Below, piece by piece: positions 8,967 through 15,610 of a stretch of 64,000 bases of DNA (its first letter is position 1; each line of letters begins with the position of its first letter). Location: positions 2,728,001-2,792,000 of the forward strand of contig OZ242312.1 of assembly GCA_965207805.1 (NCBI GenBank), written 5' to 3'. The notes below the pieces were generated by a model that was not told the origin of the DNA, ran no database searches, and was given only the letters and a program-made list of their open reading frames with translations. A program made the translations under genes and the position numbers. The DNA is from Palauibacter sp965207805 (lineage in GTDB: Bacteria; Gemmatimonadota; Gemmatimonadetes; Palauibacterales; Palauibacteraceae).

Positions 8967-8983
8967 ACGTTCCCGCGGGAACG
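8967..8983. repeat. Palindromic repeat, copy 2 (intergenic)
   Basis: ACGTTCCCGCGGGAACG followed by C instead of T, so the perfect dyad is 16 bp (8968-8983). It lies in the 326-base gap between the divergent HNH gene (start 8830) and the small membrane-protein gene (start 9157). Apart from this and the tandem repeat at 9056, nothing else is recognised in the gap. Confidence 0.88.
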
Positions 8984-9055
8984 CCGGCGGCCAGTCAACC
9001 GGTGCTTGCCACCCCGCGGGCTTCGATCCAGTGAACGAGCATCGCGGCCATCTAC

Positions 9056-9089
9056 AGCCAGCCGAATCCACTAGCCAGCCGAATCCATT
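9056..9089. repeat. Two tandem 17-bp repeats
   Basis: AGCCAGCCGAATCCACT (9056-9072) is followed directly by the same 17 bases with one change (C to T at the 16th position, 9073-9089). They lie about 70 bases before the small membrane-protein gene. The purpose is unknown; replication slippage is the simple explanation. Confidence 0.8.
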
Positions 9090-9156
9090 CGCGGTCCTCG
9101 AACGTAGATTCCGTACGGATCTCATCGTTCCGGCAGCCGTGGAGGACGTGAGCGCC

Positions 9157-9384
9157 ATGGGCAAGTGGTCGCGCAGGTGGTCGCCGAAGTACTGGCCGAG
9201 GTGGTATCGCATCGCGCTGATCTGCAGCGTCATCGGAGCGGCGCTGGGTGGCATGCTGGCCTGGTTCGGGCCCGGCTGGGGGCGTTACGTGGCCCTCGCG
9301 GGCGTCATTCTGTGCTTCATCTGCCTCTGGGTTCTCCAGAGCCTGTTGGAAGACGGCCCGGACGGCTTTCCCGGCGACGACTGA
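9157..9384 (+). CDS. Small membrane protein, unknown function
   Basis: A 75-residue protein beginning MGKWSRRWSPKYWPRW, a basic and tryptophan-rich head. Two hydrophobic helices follow (about residues 18-38 and 42-62) and then an acidic tail ending DGFPGDD. The ATG at 9157 was preferred over the frame's earlier start at 9031, because the upstream part contains the tandem repeat and reads as non-coding. The positive-inside rule would put the Arg-rich head in the cytoplasm. No family is recognised; a chance ORF is possible. Confidence 0.45.
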   Translation: MGKWSRRWSPKYWPRWYRIALICSVIGAALGGMLAWFGPGWGRYVALAGVILCFICLWVLQSLLEDGPDGFPGDD

Positions 9385-9393
9385 CTGTCGCGT

Positions 9394-9993
9394 TCAGTCG
9401 GCGCGCCAGCCGACGCTTGCCGCCCACTCATCGCGGGCACGTGCGTACGCCTCGTGGTCTGTCGGCGGACGGTCTCCCTCGGCGCTCGCCCGGCTGCGGG
9501 CTTGCTCCATCTGCTCGGCCAGCGGCGGGAGGCCGATAGCCAGTCGCCGATCCTCCAGCCGCTCCGGATCTTCCACGTCGCCCGGAGAGAGACTCCCCTC
9601 GGCGTCCCAGTCGAACTGCGTTCCATAGCGCTGCCGCCGGCCCTCGAAGAAGCGGATCCGGTCCTCCAGCATCGCCGCGTGGCGGGGTGACGCCCTTCCC
9701 TCGCGCGCCGCGGCCTGGAGTAGCGGGAGCGCTTGCCGGAGCAGGTCGGGCTCCCCGATCGCGTGCTGCAGGACGATCCACGCAGCCTCCGCCCCTTCGC
9801 GGCCGACGAGGTCGGTTCCCGGCCATCCGACCGACTCCATGATCCGGCCAAGGCGCGTCGCGTTCCGCTCGTGGACGCGGGCCATCCGAGGCTCGTAGCC
9901 GCCGAAGAGTTCGCCAGAGGCCGCAAGCTCGGCGCGCACCACCTCGTCCCGCCGCACCATCTCCAGCAGTTCGTCCCTCAGCGTCTCGTTCAT
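9394..9993 (-). CDS. DUF6624-like protein
   Basis: A 199-residue, mostly helical, soluble protein without signal peptide. VGWPGTDLVGREGAEAAWIV and the following QHA...LLQAAAREGRASPRHAAMLEDRI and YGTQF segments match what is known of DUF6624 proteins, whose function is not known. It starts 13 bases downstream of the frameshifted barrel gene on the same strand and probably belongs to the same transcript (VOC - barrel - DUF6624). Assignment rests on remembered motif pattern, not a search. Confidence 0.7.
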   Translation of the reverse strand: MNETLRDELLEMVRRDEVVRAELAASGELFGGYEPRMARVHERNATRLGRIMESVGWPGTDLVGREGAEAAWIVLQHAIGEPDLLRQALPLLQAAAREGRASPRHAAMLEDRIRFFEGRRQRYGTQFDWDAEGSLSPGDVEDPERLEDRRLAIGLPPLAEQMEQARSRASAEGDRPPTDHEAYARARDEWAASVGWRAD

Positions 9994-10006
9994 CCGTCGC
10001 GTCCCG

Positions 10007-10838
10007 CTAGGGGAGCCAGCGGAGGGTGGCGGTGAGGGAGTGGTGGCGGAGGTCGGCGGTGGTTGGGTTGATGGTGATGCGCCGGAGTTGGCGGCTGCCG
10101 TCCTCCTCGTAGCGGACCACCTCGATGTCGCCGACGGAGGTGCCGATGCGTCCGGCGTCCGTGTAGCGGTATCCGACGTCCAGCAGCATGTCGGCGCGCA
10201 ACGGGACGGTCAGGCCGGCGGCGAGCATCCATGCAAAACCGTGGCCCGTGCCCTCGGGAAGAGACGTGGAGGGCGCCTCGCCGCCGGGTCCGCTGCGGAG
10301 GCGGCCCGAGGGATCGTCGGGGTTGGGGAACCGTTGGATGTAGTCGGTGAGGTGGTAACGGTTCACGCCCAGTCCCCCGCCCGCCCACAGGCGCGACCGG
10401 CCGAGCGACCTGAACTCGTAGAACCCCGACAGCAGCAGTCGGCGGGCACTCATGCTTGCTTCGGTCGGCTGCACCGGCCCTCCGCCCTCGTAGTTCGATT
10501 CGCCCTCGTACGTGACTCGGCCCGTGACCGCCAACTCCACCTGGGCGCGAAACGCCCCGAACCGGTAGCCCGCCGCGAGGCCGTACTCCGGCCCGGCCGC
10601 AAGCGTCCCGGCATCGGACTGGTCGTCACCGTACAGCGCCGCTTCGCCCACGTCATCGCCGTCGACGAAGCGGACTGTCGGCCGGGAGGACGGCGGCGAC
10701 CCCGACAGTAAGGAAGATCGGGCCGGGACCGGTGGGCGCCTGGCCAGCGACGGCAGGCGGCACGGCGGAGAGGCAGCCCAGCCCGAGCAGAAGCCCGGTC
10801 AGGGCGCCGATGCGGCGGCGGTTATTGACGTGCGTCAT
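10007..10838 (-). pseudogene. Outer-membrane beta-barrel gene with a frameshift
   Basis: The ATG at 10838 begins a clear signal peptide (RRRIGALTGLLLGLGCLSAVPPAVAGQ) but that frame stops after about 60 codons near 10653. The downstream frame, from about 10690 to 10007, encodes a barrel: EYGLAAGYRFGAFRAQVELA, LLLSGFYEFRSLG, WAGGGLGVNRYHL, and a closing SLTATLRWLP. Joining the two frames between about 10655 and 10700 would give a roughly 275-residue porin-like protein. Either the gene is broken or the assembly has an indel. The start overlaps the stop of the VOC gene by one base (TGATG), which argues that it was, or is, an expressed operon member. Confidence 0.6.
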
Positions 10839-11227
10839 CAGGCCGGCTCGGTGAAGGCGAGGAAATATCCGTCCGGGTCCTGAATCGCGAATTCCCTCAT
10901 GCCGTACTCCATGACCTCGGGGCCCCACGCAAACGGCACCAGGTCCCTGAATTCATCGGCCAGGGCGCGCACGTCGTTCGGATGGAAGTAGAGGACGCCG
11001 CTGAACACCGGCTCGGTGGGCGTACCCCTTGGTGGGTCGGTGTAGAACTGGAGCGCGATGCCGTCGCGCGCGACCTCCCCCCAGATCGGCGCATCCTCGT
11101 CCGGGAACAGGCCGGTCCGAGAGAACCCGAGCCGGCGGTAGAAGGCGAACGTGGCTTCGAGGTCCCGGACCAGCAGCGATGGCACGAGTCGGTTCCCGAG
11201 GACGGTGGGATTCGGGTTGTTGTTCAT
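10838..11227 (-). CDS. VOC-family (glyoxalase/bleomycin-resistance-like) protein
   Basis: A 129-residue single-domain protein. LVPSLLVRDLEATFAFYRRL is the first beta-alpha-beta module of vicinal oxygen chelate proteins, and EFAIQDPDGYFLAFTEPA is the closing metal-ligand strand with Glu. The first ligand position is not His, so metal dependence is unsure. ATG 11227 was chosen because the frame's upstream part runs through the palindrome at 11269 and does not resemble the family. The substrate is unknown; antibiotic-binding or dioxygenase-like roles are both seen in relatives. First gene of the VOC-barrel-DUF6624 run. Confidence 0.82.
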   Translation of the reverse strand: MNNNPNPTVLGNRLVPSLLVRDLEATFAFYRRLGFSRTGLFPDEDAPIWGEVARDGIALQFYTDPPRGTPTEPVFSGVLYFHPNDVRALADEFRDLVPFAWGPEVMEYGMREFAIQDPDGYFLAFTEPA

Positions 11228-11268
11228 CACGTTCCCAATGTAGTTCAACCTGGCCTCTCCGCGACGAC

Positions 11269-11286
11269 ACGTTCCCGCGGGAACGT
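11269..11286. repeat. 18-bp palindromic repeat, copy 3 (intergenic, divergent)
   Basis: Exact ACGTTCCCGCGGGAACGT, 42 bases upstream of the VOC gene (minus) and about 70 bases before the parD relic (plus). Confidence 0.9.
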
Positions 11287-11311
11287 CCCTGGGGGGCCTC
11301 ACGGGCTCATT

Positions 11312-11328
11312 GTAGCGGATGTTGCTAC
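11312..11328. promoter_or_regulatory. Inverted repeat upstream of parD relic (relic operator)
   Basis: GTAGC-N7-GCTAC, a 17-base dyad about 27 bases before the parD relic. The intact parD has a matching 17-base dyad (GTAGC-N7-GCCAC) at 14994, at a similar distance. ParD-type antitoxins repress their own promoter, so an operator is likely; here it is probably left over. Confidence 0.5.
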
Positions 11329-11354
11329 CGGTCGCCGGATGTGCAACCCTAACA

Positions 11355-11467
11355 CATGGTTAGCGAAGTCGTCCGGCACGCGTTGCGCCTGCTGGAGGGA
11401 AGCGGAGCACCCGAGGCTCCTTGAGAAGTGGGTCTACGAAGGTTTGAGCGAAGAGGCACGGGGCTGA
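11355..11467 (+). pseudogene. Decayed copy of parD antitoxin gene
   Basis: From 11360 the DNA matches the intact parD (15038) closely: SEVVRHALRLLE, then after an extra G the frame breaks, ending at TGA 11422. The original frame resumes as EKWVYEGLSEEARG and stops at 11467. About 80 bases encoding the N-terminal ribbon-helix-helix are missing between the start codon and SEVVRH. The upstream dyad is also shared. This is a duplicated and broken antitoxin gene with no toxin beside it. Confidence 0.8.
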
Positions 11468-11482
11468 GCCGGAGGAGGTCGG

Positions 11483-11875
11483 ATGGGGCGTATCTGCGGT
11501 GTACTGGGTTCGGTGCTCTTGCTGAGCGGGTGTTCTATGGCCCTGGTCGACCGGCCGCCGTTGGGCGATGGACCGCTGCCGCGCGGAGCGTGTGCGACGT
11601 CCGTCATGGCGCCCGCGCTCGACGCGTCCGGAGCCGCGTTTTGGGGGTTCGCCGGCGGGGTGAATCTGGCGGCCGGGTTGAGCGATGAGCCCGAGACGGG
11701 CTACGTCACTCACGAGGCCGCCGGTGCCGCGGCGCTGCTCATCGCCGGCGTGTACACGTACTCGGCGGTCAGCGGCTTCAAGCGGACGAGCGCGTGCCGC
11801 GAACGCCAGTCCCTGAGCGAACAGGCGATCGCGGATCATCTCCGCAGCATCCGCCTCTCGACTGACGGGGATTGA
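11483..11875 (+). CDS. Small lipoprotein, paralogue of the one at 22256
   Basis: A 130-residue envelope protein. VLGSVLLLSGC is a good lipobox at residue 15, followed by SMALVDRPP. A hydrophobic helix lies around residues 78-98, and SEQAIADHLRSIRLS closes the protein. GGAGG precedes the ATG at 11483. The gene at 22256-22663 shares the GCSM..DRPP/TRPP start, the Cys after PRGAC/ALGHC, and the C-terminal Cys-Arg-x-R-x-x-LSEQAI-DHLR, so the two form a family. Function unknown. It follows directly after the parD relic. Confidence 0.72.
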   Translation: MGRICGVLGSVLLLSGCSMALVDRPPLGDGPLPRGACATSVMAPALDASGAAFWGFAGGVNLAAGLSDEPETGYVTHEAAGAAALLIAGVYTYSAVSGFKRTSACRERQSLSEQAIADHLRSIRLSTDGD

Positions 11876-11939
11876 CGACCGCCCTCCCCCCCCCAAATGG
11901 AGGGTGGCAGATTGTTGCGGCGGGGGTCACGATGGCGCG

Positions 11940-13409
11940 ATGAAAACCAACACCGCGCTGGACACGACCTCGGATTTCGCGGCCGTCAACGGCCTCCGGA
12001 TGCCCCCCGAAGCCATGCTCGAGCTGGCGCGCGAGGCGGCCGAGATCCTCGTGCGGCGCCGGGGGGAGCTGGCGAGCGAGCATGCGTGGGACGGGGAGTT
12101 CCGCGAGGCGCTCGAGGAGCGGCTCATGCGGGACCCGCCGGAAGCGGGCCGTCCGGCGACCGACGTCATGGAGCGGGCCGTCCGCGATGTCCTGACGCTC
12201 ACGCTGAGCCTCGATCATCCCCGCTGCTTCGGCTTCGTCCCGTCGAGTCCCACGTGGCCGGGAGTCGTCGCGGACTTCCTCGCCGCCGGCTACAACGTCA
12301 ACTCGTGCAACTGGCTCGTGGCGAGCGGGCCCAGCCAGCTCGAATGCGTCGTCATCGAGTGGTTCCGGCGCTGGCTCGGACTGCCGGAGACCGCGGGCGG
12401 GGTGCTCACGAGCGGAGGGTCCGCCGCGAGTCTGGACGCGCTCGTGGCGGCGCGCGAGGCCGCCGGCTACCCGGAGCGCGCCGCCGTGTACATGAGCGAC
12501 CAGACGCACAGCGCCCACCTGAGGGCCGTGAAGATCGCCGGCATCCGCCCGGACCACGCCCGCATCGTGCCGAGCGACGGCTGCTCCTGCATTGACCTGG
12601 GCGCGCTCGCGCGCATGGTGGCCGAGGACCGCGCCGCCGGGCTGAACCCCATCGCCGTGTGTGCCAACGCCGGCACCACCGCGACCGGCGCCATCGATCC
12701 GCTGCGCGCGCTGGCCGAGTTCTGCGCGGCGGAGGACATCTGGTTCCACGTGGACGCCTCATACGGCGGATTCGCGGTCGTGACCCAACGCGGGAAGAAG
12801 CTGCTTGACGGCATCGAGCGGGCCGATTCCGTCGGGCTCGACGCCCACAAGTGGTTCTTCCAGCCCTACGAAGTCGGCTGTCTCATGGTGCGGGACGTGT
12901 CGACGCTCGAGGGGCCGTTCGAGATCCGGCCCACCTTCCTCCAGGACTCCCTGTGGGGCGCGGGCCACCCGAACCTGACGGACCGAGGGCTTCAGATGAG
13001 CCGGTCCGCCCGCGCCCTCAAGATCTGGATGTCGGTCGAGACGTTCGGGATGGCCGCGTTCAGGGAGAGCATCGCGAACGGGATGGACTGCGCGGCCCGC
13101 GCGGAGGCGTACGTCGACGCGAGCCCGGTGCTCGAGTGCCTGAGCCCGGCGACGCTGAGCGTCGTCTGCTTCCGGGTCCGGCCCGTCGGCTCGGAGATTG
13201 CCGAGGAAGTCCTGGACGAACTGAATCGCGACGTGCTCGCCCGCCTGTTCTGGGAGGACCCCGCGTTCGTGTCCTCCGCCGTCGTGTCGGGCAAGTTCGC
13301 CCTCCGGCTCTGCATCGTGAACTACAACACGACGTGGGACGACGTGAGAGAGGTGCTGGAGGCCGCCGAACGGTTCGGCACCGAGGCGCTCGGGGATAAG
13401 CAGTTGTAG
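11940..13409 (+). CDS. Group II PLP-dependent decarboxylase, copy 1
   Basis: A 489-residue cytoplasmic enzyme of the aromatic-L-amino-acid/glutamate decarboxylase group. GGVLTSGGSAASLDALVAAR binds the cofactor phosphate, WFHVDASYGGFAV carries the Asp that pairs with the pyridine nitrogen, and DAHKWFFQPYEVGCL holds the Schiff-base Lys. The N-terminal helical region (PPEAMLELAREAAEIL) and HPRCFGFVPSSPTWPGVVADFLAAG are typical of tryptophan/tyrosine/DOPA-type members. ATG 11940 is preferred to GTG 11904. A near-identical second copy begins 97 bases downstream. The exact amino-acid substrate cannot be told. Confidence 0.9.
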   Translation: MKTNTALDTTSDFAAVNGLRMPPEAMLELAREAAEILVRRRGELASEHAWDGEFREALEERLMRDPPEAGRPATDVMERAVRDVLTLTLSLDHPRCFGFVPSSPTWPGVVADFLAAGYNVNSCNWLVASGPSQLECVVIEWFRRWLGLPETAGGVLTSGGSAASLDALVAAREAAGYPERAAVYMSDQTHSAHLRAVKIAGIRPDHARIVPSDGCSCIDLGALARMVAEDRAAGLNPIAVCANAGTTATGAIDPLRALAEFCAAEDIWFHVDASYGGFAVVTQRGKKLLDGIERADSVGLDAHKWFFQPYEVGCLMVRDVSTLEGPFEIRPTFLQDSLWGAGHPNLTDRGLQMSRSARALKIWMSVETFGMAAFRESIANGMDCAARAEAYVDASPVLECLSPATLSVVCFRVRPVGSEIAEEVLDELNRDVLARLFWEDPAFVSSAVVSGKFALRLCIVNYNTTWDDVREVLEAAERFGTEALGDKQL

Positions 13410-13506
13410 ATCGGGGTTGCCGACGGCGCACCGTCGGGTTCGGTTGGGGACCGCGCCCCAAATCAGGGGGCATACGTTCTTGCAACGGGTTCCACGACGG
13501 ACGGGG

Positions 13507-14970
13507 ATGAGACAGGACACGGTGCCGGATACGACCTCAGATCCCGGGGTTGCCGACAGGCTCGAGATGTCCCCCGAGGCGATGCTCGAGCTGGCGCGGG
13601 AGGCGGCCGAGATCCTCGTGCGACGGCGGGGGGAGCTGGCCGGCGAGGACGCGTGGGACGGGGAGTTCCGCGAGGCGCTCGAGGAGCGGCTCATGGAGGA
13701 TCCGCCGGAGGAGGGACAGCCGGCAGCCGACGTCATGGAGCGGGCCGTCCACGACGTCCTGGGGCTCGCGCTGCGCCTCGATCATCCCGGCTGCTTCGGC
13801 TTCATCCCGTCGAGTCCCACGTGGCCCGGCGTCGTCGCGGACTTCCTCGCCTCCGGGTACAACCTCAACACGTGCAACTGGCTCGTGGGGAGCGGCCCCA
13901 GCCAGCTCGAGTGCGTCGTCATCGAGTGGTTCCGGCGCTGGCTCGGCATGCCGGAGACGGCGGGCGGGCTGCTCACGAGCGGAGGGTCCGCCGCGAGCCT
14001 GGACGCGCTCGTGGCCGCGCGGGAGGCCGCGGGCTACCCGGAGCGCGCCACCGTGTACATGAGCGACCAGAGCCACCCCGCCCACGTCAGAGCCGTGAAG
14101 ATCGCGGGCATCCGTCCGGATCACGCCCGCATCGTGCCGAGCGACGGCCGCTCCCGCATCGACCTCGACGCGCTCGCGCGCATGGTGGCGGAGGACCGCG
14201 CGGCCGGACGGAATCCCATCGCCGTGTGCGCGAACGCCGGCGCCACCGCGACCGGCGCCATCGACCCGCTGCCGGAGCTTGCCGATTTCTGCGCGGCGGA
14301 GGACATCTGGTTCCACGTGGACGCCGCGTACGGCGGGTTCGCCGTCGTGACCGAACGCGGCCGGAAGCTCCTGGACGGCATCGAGCGGGCGGATTCCGTC
14401 GGGCTCGACGCGCACAAGTGGTTCTTCCAGCCCTACGAGGTCGGCTGCCTGCTCGTGCGGGACGTAGCGACGCTCGAGGAGCCGTTCGGGGTGCAGCCGA
14501 CCTTCCTCCAGGACTCCCTGTGGGGGTCGGGCCACCCGAACCTGACGGATCGGGGGCTGCAGATGAGCCGGTCCGCCCGCGCGCTCAAGATCTGGATGTC
14601 CGTGCAGACGTTCGGGATGGCCGCGTTCCGGGACGGCATCGCGAACGGGTTGGACCTCGCGGCCCGCGCGGAAGCCTATATCGACGCGAGCCCCATGCTC
14701 GAGTGCCTGAGCCCGGCGACGCTGAGCATCGTGTGCTTCCGGTTCCGGCCGGCAGGCAGGGAAATCGCCGAGGAGACCCTCGACGAACTGAACCGCGAGG
14801 TGCTCGCCCGCCTGTTCTGGGAGGACCCGGCGTTTGTGTCTTCCGCCGTGGTGTCCGGCAAGTTCGCGCTCCGGGTGTGCATCGTGAACTACAACACGAC
14901 GTGGGACGACGTGCGGGCCGTGCTGGAGGCGACGGAGCGCTTCGGCCGGGAGGCGCTGGAGAAGTTGTAG
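13507..14970 (+). CDS. Group II PLP-dependent decarboxylase, copy 2 (tandem duplicate)
   Basis: A 487-residue paralogue of the preceding gene, matching over nearly its full length with scattered substitutions. GGSAASLDALVAAR, HVDAAYGGFAVV and DAHKWFFQPYEVGC are intact, so it should be active. Differences cluster at the N-terminus and in a few positions lining the active-site approach (ASYGGF to AAYGGF, THSAH to SHPAH), so substrate range may have shifted. ATG at 13507 follows GGGG. Gene duplication is recent enough for long exact DNA matches, making this region prone to recombination and to misassembly. Confidence 0.9.
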   Translation: MRQDTVPDTTSDPGVADRLEMSPEAMLELAREAAEILVRRRGELAGEDAWDGEFREALEERLMEDPPEEGQPAADVMERAVHDVLGLALRLDHPGCFGFIPSSPTWPGVVADFLASGYNLNTCNWLVGSGPSQLECVVIEWFRRWLGMPETAGGLLTSGGSAASLDALVAAREAAGYPERATVYMSDQSHPAHVRAVKIAGIRPDHARIVPSDGRSRIDLDALARMVAEDRAAGRNPIAVCANAGATATGAIDPLPELADFCAAEDIWFHVDAAYGGFAVVTERGRKLLDGIERADSVGLDAHKWFFQPYEVGCLLVRDVATLEEPFGVQPTFLQDSLWGSGHPNLTDRGLQMSRSARALKIWMSVQTFGMAAFRDGIANGLDLAARAEAYIDASPMLECLSPATLSIVCFRFRPAGREIAEETLDELNREVLARLFWEDPAFVSSAVVSGKFALRVCIVNYNTTWDDVRAVLEATERFGREALEKL

Positions 14971-14993
14971 TCAACCGCCTGGCTCCCCGCAGT

Positions 14994-15010
14994 GTAGCAA
15001 TTGTTGCCAC
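14994..15010. promoter_or_regulatory. Candidate ParD operator
   Basis: GTAGCAATTGTTGCCAC, an imperfect 17-base dyad (GTAGCAA paired with TTGCCAC) 27 bases before the parD ATG. A counterpart precedes the parD relic at 11312. Autorepression by a ribbon-helix-helix antitoxin is the usual arrangement; binding is inferred. Confidence 0.55.
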
Positions 15011-15037
15011 AGCGTCCAGGACGTGCGACCTTGCGGC

Positions 15038-15379
15038 ATGGCTACCAGGCAGACGCGAAACATATCGCTTCCACCGCAACAGGACGCGTTCATCGAGCGG
15101 CTGGTCTCTCGGGGACACTACCGCACCGCGAGCGAAGTCGTACGGCACGGGTTGCGCCTGCTGGAGGAAGCGGAGCACCGAAGGCTTCTCGAGAAGTGGG
15201 TCTACGAAGGTCTGAGCGAAGAGGAGATGAACCGGGTCCCGCCCGCGCTCCTGGACCGTTTAAGAGCACACTTCCGCCAACTTGCCGAAACCGCCCTCCG
15301 CGACGTCGCGGACGACCGTGTGACGGACGGGCCCGCAGCCATGCAGCGGTTGAGAGAGAGAATCGAGGCACAGGGCTGA
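15038..15379 (+). CDS. parD: ParD-like ribbon-helix-helix antitoxin (orphan)
   Basis: A 113-residue antitoxin. Residues 1-45 are the RHH DNA-binding domain: RQTRNISLPPQQDAFIERLV, then GHYRTASEVVRHGLRLLEE, the classic ParD/CC2985 signature. The C-terminal half (EHRRLLEKWVYEGLSEEEM...) is longer than in many ParDs and would contact the toxin. ATG 15038 fits the family start. The toxin gene that should follow is reduced to a 107-base relic beginning one base after this stop, so the antitoxin is now an orphan and may survive as a repressor or as protection against related toxins. Confidence 0.85.
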   Translation: MATRQTRNISLPPQQDAFIERLVSRGHYRTASEVVRHGLRLLEEAEHRRLLEKWVYEGLSEEEMNRVPPALLDRLRAHFRQLAETALRDVADDRVTDGPAAMQRLRERIEAQG

Positions 15380-15486
15380 GTGTCGGCCGGCTACCGGCTT
15401 AGAGCACGCCCGTCACGATTCTGCGCGTAATCCATGGCGCGCGAGACCTCGATAGTATCCTGAATCCGAAGCCCGCGAGGCACTGA
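15380..15486 (+). pseudogene. parE toxin relic with internal deletion
   Basis: The GTG at 15380, directly after the parD stop, begins VSAGYRLRAR, which fits the N-terminus of RelE/ParE toxins. That frame stops at 15428. One frame over, 15406-15486 reads TPVTILRVIHGARDLDSILN and then PKPARH and a stop. ILRVIHGARD is the well-known C-terminal strand of ParE. The middle 60 or so codons, with most of the toxin fold, are missing. The order, spacing and directness of both ends make a collapsed parE the best reading. Confidence 0.75.
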
Positions 15487-15610
15487 CCCCGTCGAGAGTT
15501 GCCGGCGGCGCACCAGGACTGAAGGCAAGCCTGGCGCTTGACGAATGAGCTCGACGTGGGCTATTGACGCGCTGCGAAGTCCGCGCCTCTCACGTCAGGA
15601 GATCTGCAAG

